The notes below the pieces were generated by a model. It was not told the DNA's origin. It saw only the letters and a list, made by a program, of their open reading frames with translations, and made no database searches. A stretch of 59,957 nt of DNA from Owenia fusiformis (Eukaryota > Annelida > Polychaeta > Sabellida > Oweniidae): assembly GCA_903813345.2 (NCBI GenBank), contig CAIIXF020000646.1, positions 1-59,957 of the forward strand. Direction: 5' to 3'. Shown piece after piece: positions 19,564 to 31,290 of this stretch. Each line of letters starts with the position of its first letter. Position 1 is the stretch's first letter. A program made the position numbers and the translations under genes.

Positions 19564-20935
19564 CTTTAATATCTAATAGACGAGTAGGGATTTGCCAAAA
19601 AGTGCTTATTTAAAAAAAGCATCGACTGACCTTGTTTGGTTTCTTGGTATTTTGGAAAGCTTAGCATATCTACTACACATTCCAAATAATGAGAAGTCCT
19701 AAAAATGGTCCCGTTGCCATGGAAACGGACGCTGATTAAAATACCTAATATTAACATATTAAATTTCTGCTCTGAAAATGAAATCAGTTTTGAAGCGAAA
19801 ACAGACATGTGCTGATTTTATATCCCCGATATCATGATCAAATGGACTTTTGGCATTGTTGATGGTTCACCCTCGTAAAGTGTGGCCTTCATACGGTAAG
19901 ATAGCATAAATATATCTAAATCTAGTAAAATGGTTTGAGTACAACTTTAATTATAAATGACTACCATGGTTGTTGGAATTGAGTAAATCGTGACTGTAAA
20001 ATACTCTATTTAGGCCAAAGTCATTTTACCCTTATGCTGCTCGAGTTGGTCATCAGTGAGGTAAATCTGAGAGCTGCACATATCTCCCTCAGTTGCTGAG
20101 TAATTGGTAGATCTACTGCGCGTGAAGTAAATAATCCCGAGGTATTTTCTCTTCAGCCATTGCTTTGTTTTGATATATAAATAACTGTCTGTTTGAGTAA
20201 TATTAGTTGTCTGGTTTATAGTGATAGAGTATTTGTATAGAGGAACCACAATGCTAACGCCATATGCTTTAGCATCTACTTATATTCTACCTTTGTGTTG
20301 CTCTGTTTGTCATCGGTGAGGTAAAATTCGACAGATATTTCCCTCAAAGGCCATCATGATAATTTTCAGTTTGAGAAATCTGATAAGAATTCAAGTATTC
20401 AACACACCCTTCCATCCCCAATTATTTAACCATGCTCCAATGTGTTTCATCTCTGTGTTTGATAAAAGCAATAAATATGATAGTTCTATATTATTCAATT
20501 CTCAAATCGCCAGGAGGCATTCATTAAAAGTACCTCTTCGAGACCCAGCTTGAAAAACAATTCCTAAACGATCTCTCCTGTAATCAGGCAGACATTCCCA
20601 GTTATGGAAACAATGGAATTGATATTACCTATTGATTGGACAAGTATTAGAATTCTGTCTCTAATTGTTATACATACATGTGTATTGTATTGTGAAATTA
20701 TCGGAATATGCATAAAGTGAAGCAAATCTGAAACGTTTCATCTTAAAATTAACCGAAATTAAGCACAAAGTTACATTTTACAATTTGATACCGAAACCAG
20801 GACCTTATGTTATTTTTCTTTGCTTTTAAAAGGAAATTTGCCCGAATGTCACGGTACAAAATTTTTTTTTCTAAGTGTACATAGATTTTTTAAAGCTCCG
20901 GTCGCCGTACAACCACCATAGAGCAAATGTGCACA
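19564..20935. other. No confident gene
   Basis: There are open frames at 19566-19808 (-), 20010-20249 (-) and 20356-20553 (+), none recognised. A stretch at 20022-20065 (containing CATCAGTGAGGTAAA) is partly repeated at 20280-20330 (CATCGGTGAGGTAAA), so a small duplication is likely. The site GTTGCCATGGAAAC at 19713-19726 fits the RFX X-box pattern. Confidence 0.4.
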
Positions 20936-20939
20936 AGGT

Positions 20940-21475
20940 TTGATTTTAATATTATTGAATTACGTTAATTAGTTGCTTGGATGGTAAGTTGTTAGTTTGC
21001 TTACTTATTTGCATTATTGATTGCTTGATTGGCCGTTTGCCTGCTAACATTCTTTCTTTGTTGCTCTGTTGTTTCATTGGTTTCTTGCATTAGAGCTTGA
21101 TTAGTTTCTTGTTTGGTCGGTTTGTCGTTTGCTTGCTTGTTTTACTTGTAAGTTGCATGGTTAGTTTTTTACTTGCTAATTTTCCTGCTTGCTTGGATGG
21201 TCGTTTGCTTGATTGTTTGCTTGGTTGCTTGCGTGGTTGGTTGGTAAGTTAGTTGTGTTATTACGTTGATGCTTACTTAGTTGCTTGTTTCTTTGCTTGC
21301 TTGGTTTCTGCTTGCTTACTTGAATGGTTGGTTGTTCGTTTGCTTGTTTATTTGCATGGTCGGTTGCTCATAGTTTGCTATTAAGCTAGCTTGCTTGGTT
21401 AGCTTTTTCGCTTTGCTTCCTTAGATGTTTTCTTGGATGGTTTGTGGATTGTTTGATTGATTGGTCGGTCGGTTA
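20940..21475 (+). repeat. Low-complexity TTGCTTGGTTGC region
   Basis: About 530 bases are made of loosely repeated TTGCTTG, TTGGTTG and TTGATTG words without a fixed period. It is a degenerate simple repeat. Confidence 0.85.
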
Positions 21476-23254
21476 GGGTATGTTTATCTTATTTTACTTT
21501 GTATTTCAGGTATTTTTCTATTCTATGAGAATTTTTAGGCTACAGGTTTTTAAGAGCTTTTACGTGTACGTGTATCTTTGTGGTTTTGCGGATTGGTTCA
21601 CACAAGTTCTATTAAAGTCGCGTAGCCCAACGTCTCTATTTTTCTCTCGTTTTTTTCTTCAGCGGTACATTGACATGGCACGCGGATATCATATATTTGA
21701 GATTTGAAAGGTCATATAAATTAAACTGAAAGACAGATTCTATAATCTGATCGCAGATTCGGAATTCCGAGAACATGTTGCCTTATACACCCATTACCAT
21801 TTACAGGTATTTCATAGAGTCTCCAGTTTGTTCCTGTGTACCCCCACAAGTCCCAAATCAGAAGTGTAACTTGTTTTCAGTAGGTTTCCTCTCCGATCTC
21901 ACAGTATCTATAATTACTCGAGTATTGCGTCTAATTGTTTAAAATTGGCAATTGTGGAATACAATTATAAGTGCTCAAAATCTTAACTATGTATCGTTGA
22001 AAAACCTTTGGGCAGATGATTGGGATACAGGCCTGTACCTTTTCTGTGTTCAGTGTGTATTAAAATAACTGATGATTTTTAAAGAAGCGTCTGAGGACCA
22101 ACGCTGACTTTTCCGTTTTTAATTTGAAAATTGAGAAATTCGGAATATAATAGAAAACAAGTGAGTGATTGCAAAAGCTCACCATGAGAGCTAATCAGAG
22201 AGTGTAATGCAACGTCCTGGAACGTAGTCCAGTTGGTACTGATTATTTCAATCCCATGCATGCAACATGCAAAATTAAAAAGATTCTATTAATTCACAGG
22301 TACAATTGAGATTGAGAATAAACATGGGATTGAAGAACATCCGAAGTGATATGATGACCAACAAAGTTGTGTTTATGAAGTCACTGTGTGTAGGGGCCGG
22401 GTGGGGTGAATAATTTTAATATATTTGCCTCGTGGTTTAGATTTTGAAATTATGAAAGATATTTTCCTCTTGAAACTCCTCCATCAACGATGGAGAATAT
22501 TCTGAGAAAACATCAAAGTAACATATGTAGCGTACATGATATGGGTAGTTTTTCATGAAATAAATTATGTTTTAATGAAAACGATTGTAAAGGCTAATAT
22601 TTAAAGAGGTTTTAAAGTTTAGCCTTGGACCTAAAAGAAAACACATTGTTTTATAATTAGTGAAAACACTGTATTTATGCCCAGAAAGTATTCATGGTTC
22701 AATATATGACTGTCTAAAATCACTTGCAATACTGTACTTGGACCTTTATTCATTTTTCTTCTCACAGTCATTGTTGCCGCTTAAAATTACAAGGTAATCG
22801 GCTAGGGCACCTACACTTGAACACAACATGCGTGTTCAGCATGGTGGTGAGTAATAGCACAATTACCCCACAAGACCCTTAGCAGGACCTAAAGGTTTCA
22901 AGGTTGAGGTTAATACTGAATAAACATGTGAAGTGTGAATTGAAATTTGAGGCCAACAAATAACTAGCCCTCCATAACAAGGTTATTAAAAATATGAAAG
23001 TCCAAATGTCACATCCATGCTACAAACTATTAGAGACTGATCAAAGTCATGCTCTTACTTGCAATATGTCTATTTCTTGCTCTAATTTTATCCCGTCGCT
23101 GCCATCATTGCAAGGCTTGCCTACTGTTGAATGTAAATATAACAAACGATAAATTCGAGTTAATCAACAATAATATATTTCTCTAATTCTTTATCTCTTT
23201 TTCATATTACATGTTGTGTCAACTAAATCCATGAGCTCTCTGCCCGCTCTAGTG
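21476..23254. other. No gene or clear repeat seen
   Basis: Unique-looking AT-rich DNA. The open frames at 21480-21707 (+) and 22079-22261 (-) match nothing I recognise and lack convincing splice signals. Confidence 0.5.
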
Positions 23255-23475
23255 ATACCATTACCTATATAGAACATTGCATGATCATTATAGAATGCTC
23301 TCTTTTTTATTTTCGATATATTCTGATGATATTTTCATAGTATCTGCAGTATTGAATACTGTTTTAATGTATCAAAAATATTTGGTATAACAGAAATATT
23401 ATTTAAGAAATGGTCGTCATAGTAACTGGAAATCAAGGCACCAGGGGCAAATGAAAAATCGTAAATTAACCATGT
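23255..23475 (-). mobile_element. Inverted arm related to a mariner-type MITE
   Basis: This segment is the imperfect reverse complement of about 24045-24249: CATAGTATCTGCAGTATTGA, CAGAAATATTATTTAAG and CATAGTAACTGGAAATCAAG all have partners there. With 23735-24249 it forms a long inverted repeat. Confidence 0.65.
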
Positions 23476-23734
23476 TTTAATAATTATTAATCAAATAAGC
23501 TATGAAACACATCGGATTGATAAATACTATGTGTTGTTAACATTTGTGAAATATTATAAAGGCCATGTGAATTGTTTAATCTCATAATGGATGATTGTAA
23601 TGGCTCATTAGAAGTGATGTTAGACACTACAACTGTTTACTCAAATACTCCAAAGAAAGTTGAGTTTCCCCTTTAATCTTAAATGTGTTTAGACCACATA
23701 TAGGGTGCAACTTTGTTGATATCTTTGCAACATA

Positions 23735-24249
23735 TTTATTTTGGATCATCTTTAGTATGAGCTAAGACTTTTTCGAAGTTAACTATTTTTATCAGTGTGA
23801 ATTTTTTTTCTGATCATCTCTGCAACTTTGTATTATCTTACTCAGTCATTTCTGATCATTAAACGTTGATTGTCAGAGTCTGTTATCACATTTAGGAAGC
23901 ATGTAAGCATCCCCTATGACATCACATAATCCACATGGTCAATTAATTTCATGGTAAAGGCATTTAACAACATATTCAAGATATTATTCTAATGTGTATG
24001 GTAATTTATGAGAGTTTATTATGTGTATTAACATGGCTAATTAAGCTCATTCTCTTAATTATTTTCATTTGCCCCGGGTGCCTTTATTTCCTGTTACTAT
24101 GGCAACCATTACTTATTTAACATTTCTGCTACACAAACTACTGTTCAATAGATTAATACAGTATTCTATACTGTAGATTCTATGAAAATTCCATTAGAAT
24201 GTATTGAAAAATAAGATAGATATTTTCAAAACTTTGTGATATACCCTCG
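23735..24249 (+). mobile_element. Diverged mariner-type MITE
   Basis: It shares most of its length with the MITE at 31291-31992 (CTCAGTCATTTCT, CCCCTATGACATCACA, TTTATGAGAGTTTATTATGT, GGTGCCTT). It ends in ACCCTCG followed by TA, the same terminus. The left end is poorly conserved. It is 'empty' where the 31-kb copy carries a 269-bp insertion. Confidence 0.7.
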
Positions 24250-24319
24250 TATATATTTATCCGATGGACACTAAATATATATGGAGATAACGACATATGA
24301 TATTGGCATGCGCCACTAA

Positions 24320-24408
24320 AATCGTATCTGATTCATATGACGTCTTCACAATCGTATCCAACTCATATGACGTCTTAAAAATAGTATCCGTCGGATATGA
24401 TTTTTTTC
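24320..24408 (+). repeat. 30-bp tandem repeat, three copies
   Basis: Copies start at 24320, 24350 and 24380, with AATCGTATC near the start and CATATGACGTCTT near the end. The third copy is diverged. Confidence 0.75.
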
Positions 24409-24449
24409 AATTAGTTTTGAACTAGGTTGAGGTATATATACTATATGTA

Positions 24450-25039
24450 CATGGCGTCAAATAAGTCTGTTCTCCCCTTAACTTCTTTAATTCAGAATTA
24501 ACATAGGGTTGGGATATATTATCCTAAAGATAATTTAATTTGCTCATCACACGCCAAATTTCAGAGTGATTGGTTAAATTCCTAATTTTTAGAGCATTTT
24601 TTAGTAATGTCCATATTTCAATTTTTAATAGTCTGTATGTCTCCCCCAGGCGGATGGCCTCAATTCTACGAGGATATGATCCTGTATATATCATTCAGAA
24701 CTTTTAATTTTGGCTGTTATCAAGTATTTTGTGATGAAAGATGCCCCTGCTTCAAAAGCTTCCCTGAATGTAACACATTTTACTCTGTAACGATATTGAG
24801 AAACATCGAAATCACCAAATGTTGGCATTGCCACTGCAGCATCAACCTTTCACTTTTCATTCACTATATCTGGTAATTTTACTTGTTTTGACGTATTCAA
24901 AGGTGAACTACTACTTTACAAGAAACATTGTAGCAATTTTATGAGGAGGAGTTTATTATTCAAAATGATATATGGGAAAATTTGACAAATTTAAAGATAA
25001 AACAGTTAAGGGGGGAGAACAGACTCATTTGACACCCTG
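24450..25039. mobile_element. 590-bp non-autonomous Tc1/mariner-type element
   Basis: Terminal inverted repeats of about 34 bp share the text GTCAAAT(A/G)AGTCTGTTCTCC. The right end reads CAGGGTGTCAAAT in reverse and the left CATGGCGTCAAAT. TA is present on both sides (24448-24449 and 25040-25041), the expected target duplication. The 89-codon frame inside (24607-24876) is not a transposase I recognise. Confidence 0.8.
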
Positions 25040-25041
25040 TA

Positions 25042-26439
25042 TTGGCTCTCGGGCGGGCAACTTCAAAGGGTTATCTAAATGTTAATTGGGACATATTTTA
25101 CAACATAAGCATAGCATACATATACAGGTAAAAATAACTGCAATAATAAAGTAAGTAAGTACAAGTAAGCACAGTTTTTTTTGTTAAAATGGTATTTCTG
25201 ATTTATAAAATCTGATTTATCTGATCTCTGATTTATATAATTCCATTATCTTATAACGAGTGGCCAAGTCTGATTTTCTGTTGATATTCTTAATACGTTT
25301 TTTATTTTATGACATTATTTAAACTGTTAATGTTGATAAATGGATTTCCTACTTTGGATGATCATGTGAATGTATTTTTGCGTAGAGTAGGCAATAGCTC
25401 AGTACAGAATTATTGTTATTTTCTGGATTATTTATGATGCCTAGTAATATCTAAATGAATGTTATTGAAAAAAGTTGACATGTCATTCCAAAAGTTTACT
25501 ACTAGAAATCTATGTAAATAAAGAGTATATAGTCAAGTAGACCAGTCTGTCTGTCGCATAAGTTTGATACAGAAATTTGTATTACGTAATTTGTATTACG
25601 ACTCGAGGTTTTCCAATAAGTGTAATTTACTGTTTCATCATTTATTGTAAACCATTTGTTGTTCCAAATAGTTATTTTTGTTAATTTTGTTTTATCAATC
25701 GAGAATTATCGAGAATTTTGCTCTAAGTTTACATAATGTAGTTAAAAAAACGTATAGTATACTTCCGAATGTAAGTACTCTAATCTGGCACACTGAGAAA
25801 GGAGTTGAGTGAACAAACGACAGAGAGTGCCCGCGTTGAAGTGAGAATATACTTTTTATGAGAATCGAAGTAAAAAAACATCAGAAGTGGCAAGATTGAA
25901 GTCTATATTTGTGTGTAGAATGAATAGAAATATTGAGAACATTTTCTTGTTGGGTCTAGAGACCGTAGGGGGTAGGGGTCCGAAAGAAAATATTTAAGAT
26001 ATTACCGTACCATATTATTATACCAAATTTACCGAGCTTTAAATGAATGATTTTGATTTATCTTTCCCGGATTATGTAAACATACTTTTGTATGTTCGAT
26101 ATATACCATCCATCTGAACAATATGTGCTGTTTGAAGGAAAGTAAATATTTGAAAGGACATTTCATGCTGAGTCTAGGTGACACTTTTTTTCATTGGAGA
26201 TAGTAATCATTTGAGTGTTTTCACTAAGAGCAAAATTAAGAGTAAATTTAGACATTCATGGAAAATTTTGCCTGCCATTTTAATTGTAATTCAAAATGGC
26301 CGAATGTCATTCATGCTACATAGCAAAATATTCTGCTAGAAAACGGAGAAAGCTACAAGGTACTAAGCTTCAAGAGTAAAGAATGCCAAAGTTGGACAAA
26401 AATATATGTATAACTGTTGTCTAGATTATAAACATAGAT
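25042..26439. other. No gene or clear repeat seen
   Basis: Unique-looking AT-rich DNA with short AGTAAGTA and GATTTAT repeats near 25145 and 25200. Confidence 0.5.
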
Positions 26440-27155
26440 TGATATCAGAGCTTACGACTGATGTTCGACTGTTATTGCTTTAATTTTATGCCAATATTTT
26501 GGTTATATAGAGTCGACACTGGATTGATATTTGTCCGAAAATGCTATCACACTCAACCTATCTTTGGATGATAGTTGATTGATATCAAGGTATTACTACA
26601 ATCAGAATATTTTGGTGACATTCGGTTGATATGAGGGTTGATATTTACATGTTATTGATATACGGTGGTTGTCCAAGAAGTAATGCACTATATGCTCTAA
26701 CTTTCTTAACATTCTTTAATTCGTAATAATAGGCCGATACTTGGGTCATATTGAAGTGACTATAATTGATATTTGGATGATTTTGCCATTGTATGAGGAC
26801 ACTATTTGACTCATATTTGGTTGATATTCGAATGAGACCGGGTGAACTTGTTTGATATTACGCCAATATTTGGGTCATACTTTAGGTGATATATTGAATT
26901 GATAATGGGGTATTGTTACAATCTGAATATTTGGGTTAGATTTGAGAGTTGATATTGTTCTGTTATTGAAATAATACAAGGCCAATATTTGAGTCATACA
27001 TGGGTGATAATAATATCTACACAAGTGATATTGCTATTGAATAATTTATCTAAATTGGGTAGATATGGGGTTGATGTTGGACTGAAATTGGGATTATATA
27101 AGGCCAATATTTGGGTATTAATTGGGTGATATTACAGCTTTTAGTTTTGATGAAT
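26440..27155 (+). repeat. Degenerate 122-bp tandem repeat, about six copies
   Basis: The motif GGCCAATATTTGGGTCAT, with variation, recurs near 26490, 26612, 26733, 26862, 26981 and 27103 (steps of 119-129). TTGGTTGATAT and GGGTGATAT words lie between. A mariner-type terminus (TACGGTGGTTGTCCAAGAAG at 26661) sits inside it. Confidence 0.7.
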
Positions 27156-27549
27156 GTTCTCACATATTTTTGTTCTAGTAAATATGTTTAATGCTTTTAG
27201 AAGTGTGTATGAGAAATATAACGTCATTATTGGGGTAAATTGCAATACAAGCAAGGACACGGATCTTCATCGAGTATAATGTCATTTTACCTGATAGTGC
27301 TTCTACAAAATATCAACATTACTTTACGAGTCGAATAATTTAATGAACATTCTTTAAAAAATCAAACATTTTCATTATTATAGGTATTTTTGTTCTCGTT
27401 ACATCTATAACACTAAATTCCTGAAGAGGATATACTATTTTGAGCAAAAAGCATATTTTGAAAGAAAACCGTGCATTTTTATTTGATCTTGACCTTGGAA
27501 ATATGACATTGACTTACATTTTCATACACTTTTGGGAAAACATACATCA
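27156..27549. other. No gene or clear repeat seen
   Basis: AT-rich flank of the solitary composite element. Confidence 0.5.
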
Positions 27550-28835
27550 TTTAGATTAACTAGACAGTTGAATTAAAGACTCCAGATTTCAAAAAAATGT
27601 TGAGCTGAGTCATGCAGAATAAGCTGTGTCATCCAAAAAAGCTGAGTCAACCAGAATATGGACATTTAGACGATTCTTGGTTATGCTTTCTTCGAGTCAT
27701 TGACTAAATATTGGAATATCAACATATAGGTGTTTCAAGATTTTAAAACGTCATAGAATCACAAACCGAAATTCAGATTTCAGTTCTGATATCAGATTCA
27801 AACTCCTGAGAATATTCTACCTTTATTTCACAACTCACACGTTAAATCTGGTGACGTTTTTTGTTTGTTTTGACCTGCTTCCCGGATCTGTATACCAAAT
27901 TTCGAAGAATATTATTAAAGTGTAGTGTCAGAATCATAAAAATAAGAACAACTATAGATTTGACTTAGATTTTGACGTAGGCTTTTTAGTATCCAATTCT
28001 TAAGCAGAGTAATTTTAAGGTCTGTTCCTATTGTAGGCATTCATTGAGTTGGCTGCACTTAAGCTTTATCTTGTATTTCTACAATTCAAAATTTTCTTCA
28101 TCCCCATTGACTTAACATTAAAAACCAAAATAGCGATTTTTGAGATTTCAAAACGCCATAACTTCCGAACCGGGAATCGAATCGAGATTTGGTTGGAAGA
28201 GAGGATTCCTGAAAAAAATTAATTCATAACTCATACGTTAAACATGGAGAGCTTTTTTATTTTGACCCACTTTTCGGAAACCATATCTCAAAAGAGGGTC
28301 AAAATACTTTCGCGGCAATAAGAAAACACTCTTTGCTACCTGTATACTCATATTAAGCAAATCATTTAAATGTACTGTCAGAATCGAAAAAAAGGAAAAA
28401 CTATGAATTAGACTTAGATTTTGACCTAAGACTTAGATTTTTGTAGCTAACTGGAGTTTGACGTCCCCTTCTTTTAAAGGTTTTTATTATAATAAACTGT
28501 ACTCGGTCTATTTCTCGTATTTTAAACTTCAACATTTTTTTGAGCTTTCGAAACGCCATAACTTCCGAACTGGAAGTCGGATCGAAACTAGATTTGCAGA
28601 TTCTGATTCCCGGTGAAAATTCCACATCTATTTCCTTGCTCATTGATACAAATTCGACCTAAATTCCCAGAAGGCCAAACATATTCCCGAGTTAACCATA
28701 TTAGTTGGCTTAAGTAAGCTGTTAAAGTTGGCAAGGGTATTGGTGAGGAGGAAGAAAAAAGAAAGAAACTGGCATTCTAATAAAGAAAACAGCAAAAGCA
28801 ATATACTCCAGATTCACAATCTGGAGTCTAATAAA
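27550..28835 (+). mobile_element. Solitary copy of the TGACCT composite element
   Basis: It begins with AACTAGACAGTTGAATT and AAGACTCCAGAT. Next come two TGAGTCA motifs (27606, 27643), diverged units with CATAACTTCCGAACCGG near 28156 and a second near 28557, and a shortened tail (AATTCGACCTAAATTCCC). It ends in the hairpin TACTCCAGATT/AATCTGGAGTCTA at 28804-28830. It lacks minisatellite and has unrelated flanks on both sides, so it helps define the element's ends. Many small deletions mark it as old. Confidence 0.8.
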
Positions 28836-29005
28836 ATAAAGACAAAATTCAAAATAAGATGGGGCTTAAAAAGGCCTTGCTTATCCCATCCTTTTGCACT
28901 TAGTTATCTTGGCCTTGTGTACAGTAAAAATCGTGACACTTAATGTGCCATTTTACTTTCCATATATAATCCCGTCGCACATGTGTTTACGTATTCATCA
29001 AATCA

Positions 29006-29185
29006 TTATTTATTTTTTAAACCACTTCCAAGTGCTTTTCCGACTACTGCTCCCGTGGTTGCACCTGCTGCAATTCCCGGTGGTCCGCCTATTACTCCGG
29101 CGGCGCCCCCGACGACAGTAGTCGCTAATGTAACCAGACCCTCAATAATACTTGGTCCTTTTTCCTCAAATGTTTCTTGATGTCT
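29006..29185 (-). CDS. Terminal coding exon of a glycine-zipper protein
   Basis: On the minus strand an acceptor CTCTTTTCAG (29195-29186) opens a 60-codon frame ending in TAA at 29008-29006. It is clearly richer in G+C and CpG than its surroundings. It starts with a charged stretch (RHQETFEEKGPSIIEG), followed by a hydrophobic segment with small residues at regular spacing (VVGGAAGVIGGPPGIAAGAT, then TGAVVGKALGSG) and a basic tail LKNK. GxxxG/AxxxG spacing of this kind packs helices in membranes or oligomers. No family is recognised, and the upstream exons were not found. An AATAAA overlaps the stop region. Reading it as a last exon is well supported; the function is unknown. Confidence 0.55.
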   Translation of the reverse strand, partial: RHQETFEEKGPSIIEGLVTLATTVVGGAAGVIGGPPGIAAGATTGAVVGKALGSGLKNK

Positions 29186-30117
29186 CTGAAAAGAGTCGCA
29201 TCACGTATCAATCGACAAATCAAACATTTATTAAACACTATTCCAAATCCAAGTCACACGTTAAATTAGGAAATACAATAATGTGTATTACTTATCTGGT
29301 TACAAATGTTCAACAGAGCATCCATATTACTTTTACTATTACAATTACTTTTGTACAACAATCACCCAGCGTGTTTTATACTCATCGTAAGGTTACATAT
29401 GTTCTACCATCGAAATAAAGCTTTAAATTCACAGTTTACCGATCAAAATAAGACACATGACAACCGGAATGACAGCGGTATCGAGAAAGACACGATAATG
29501 TAACGCTAGAAGCAATGGATCCTCATGTTATATCTGTGTGAAGCAATTGAATACATTTATGAACTCCCGAAAAATAGTTATGCTTGTTTTTTAGTTGTGC
29601 CCTTCCAGTGGAATTACCTCTGCTATTATTTTGTGAAAGAAGGGACAATCAAATTCCCCGGGTGATCCTGCACTACACGAAATATATACCACAGGGAGGA
29701 AAGGTTTATAGTGAGGAGGCTAGTGTCAACTATTCTGCACTTTCGTTAAAAAGCAAAATTATAATTGCTTTTACATCATCAGACAACCCCAAAACTGACC
29801 TGATATATCTCCAAGCGATCATTCTGTGTTTTCACAAATATTCAAGATGGCCGCCACAATCATGTCATTATTACAGCGATAAACACATAGCCTTAACTTT
29901 TCTTTTGTAACTAGCAGAGCTATCATTTATAGATATTTGTGTGAATTTGACCAAAATCTGTGCTTTCTCTAGCGAGATATCTGCGTTTACTATGTTAGCA
30001 CATACAAGTTCTAATAAAATGGTAGTGATTTAACAATGTATAGCCTTACACATTTAACGATACAATCTCTCCTAGCAGGTTTCTGAACGATATGTATAGT
30101 AACCAAAAATGTACATG
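29186..30117. other. No confident gene; one long open frame
   Basis: A plus-strand frame from 29584 to 29910 (108 codons) has balanced composition and could be exonic, with a CCTTCCAG acceptor-like site at 29602-29609. I cannot recognise a family. Nothing else stands out. Confidence 0.3.
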
Positions 30118-30119
30118 TA

Positions 30120-31207
30120 CGAGGGGTGATCCAAAAGTCTAGGACGCCCGGCTATTTTCTAATATGATTACATGAAACTTTCAGATAATAAAGATCAACA
30201 TCTTAACAACTTTGTGTATAAGTTTCAACAGACAATATTATAGTTATTATAGCTACTTTTCTAAATGTTTTTTTCATGACGGATCCCTGCCACCCGGAAC
30301 GGTATTTAAATCTAGCAATTCACGTCACAACCGTTATAATATGGCAAATACTTTAGGTGCAGGTGCACAACCTAACACCAGTCATGATATGAGAGAACTT
30401 CCGATTTTCAATCTGAGTGTCATCTGCCATCATCATCTTCACATATTAAGACTTACTTTTCAACATATTTTCCACGAAATTGAACACATTTTTCATACCG
30501 CTCTACCAATGAATGGCAGACATTTATGAAACCGCCATTGCTTATGTGATACAAATACTGATGGAGTGCCACTCTAAACCTCATCCAATGAGTAAAAATC
30601 ATTTTCTTTCAACACTCCTTTCAACTTGGAGAAAAGGAAGAAAATCACACGGAGCCATATCTAGACTGTATCATGCATATGGTAGATGCTCAAGGTCAAA
30701 TATGGGGAGAATATATTGTAGTATTCTTTGTTTTACTTTGATTTCTTTCATGTTTTGCATTTCAGCAGCCACCTTGCAGCAAAAAATGATACCAGAATGA
30801 AAGTTGCTTGTCTGATGTCATTTCCTTAGAATTTGACATATTCGGCCATTGTCATATGTGACATTGTAATTGAAACACAAATAATTGGTTGCCTAGTGAC
30901 AAAGAGAGTAAACTAACACGATTTAACATCCAAAATTTAAAGAAAGATAGTGGTCAAGACTTGTGAAACAAGTGAAATGGTGGCAACATTTAAGGCTGAA
31001 AGTTGCCATGTGCAAATACCGTTCCGGCAGGCTCTCTATATTTAAAAAAAAACTATCTAGAAAACTATATAAAATATATCATTTCTCCATGAAATTAATA
31101 CACAAAGTAGTTAGGTCGTTGGTCTTTATTATTGGAAAGTTTACAGTAACTTTATCAAAACCCCCAAAAATTAGAGCAGGGCGTCAAAGACTTTTGGACC
31201 ACTCAGG
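30120..31207 (-). mobile_element. Degenerate mariner element with transposase remains
   Basis: About 30-bp terminal inverted repeats share GGTCCAAAAGTCT and GACGCCC (left form CGAGGGGTGATCC, right form CCTGAGTGGTCC). TA lies on each side (30118-30119 and 31208-31209). On the minus strand a segment reads YSLDMAPCDF near 30690-30660, the mariner DD34D-box signature 'YSPDLAPCD'. The C-terminus reads NGGFINVCHSLVERYEKC and VQFRGKYVEK, ending at a TAA (30455-30453). Frameshifts separate these pieces and the N-terminal part is not recognisable. At 1.09 kb it is shorter than a typical 1.3-kb mariner. It cannot encode a working transposase. Confidence 0.85.
30453..30700 (-). pseudogene. Mariner transposase C-terminal remnant
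   Basis: Three readable blocks in different frames (the APCDF block, the LKGVLKENDFYSLDEV block, and the ERYEKC...GKYVEK block) follow the order of mariner transposases. A one-base shift lies near 30575 between the second and third blocks. The third catalytic Asp of the family falls in the APCD block and is present. Confidence 0.8.
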
Positions 31208-31290
31208 TATTTTTTGAATAATCACTTCTTCGAAGTATTTTCTTTGAATGGGGCATTATTTGGTCTGAAAGACGAGAAATAATACATATA

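Noticed and set aside
24607-24876. 89-codon frame inside the 590-bp mariner-type element as a gene
   Set aside because: It resembles no transposase, and the element is far too short to be autonomous.
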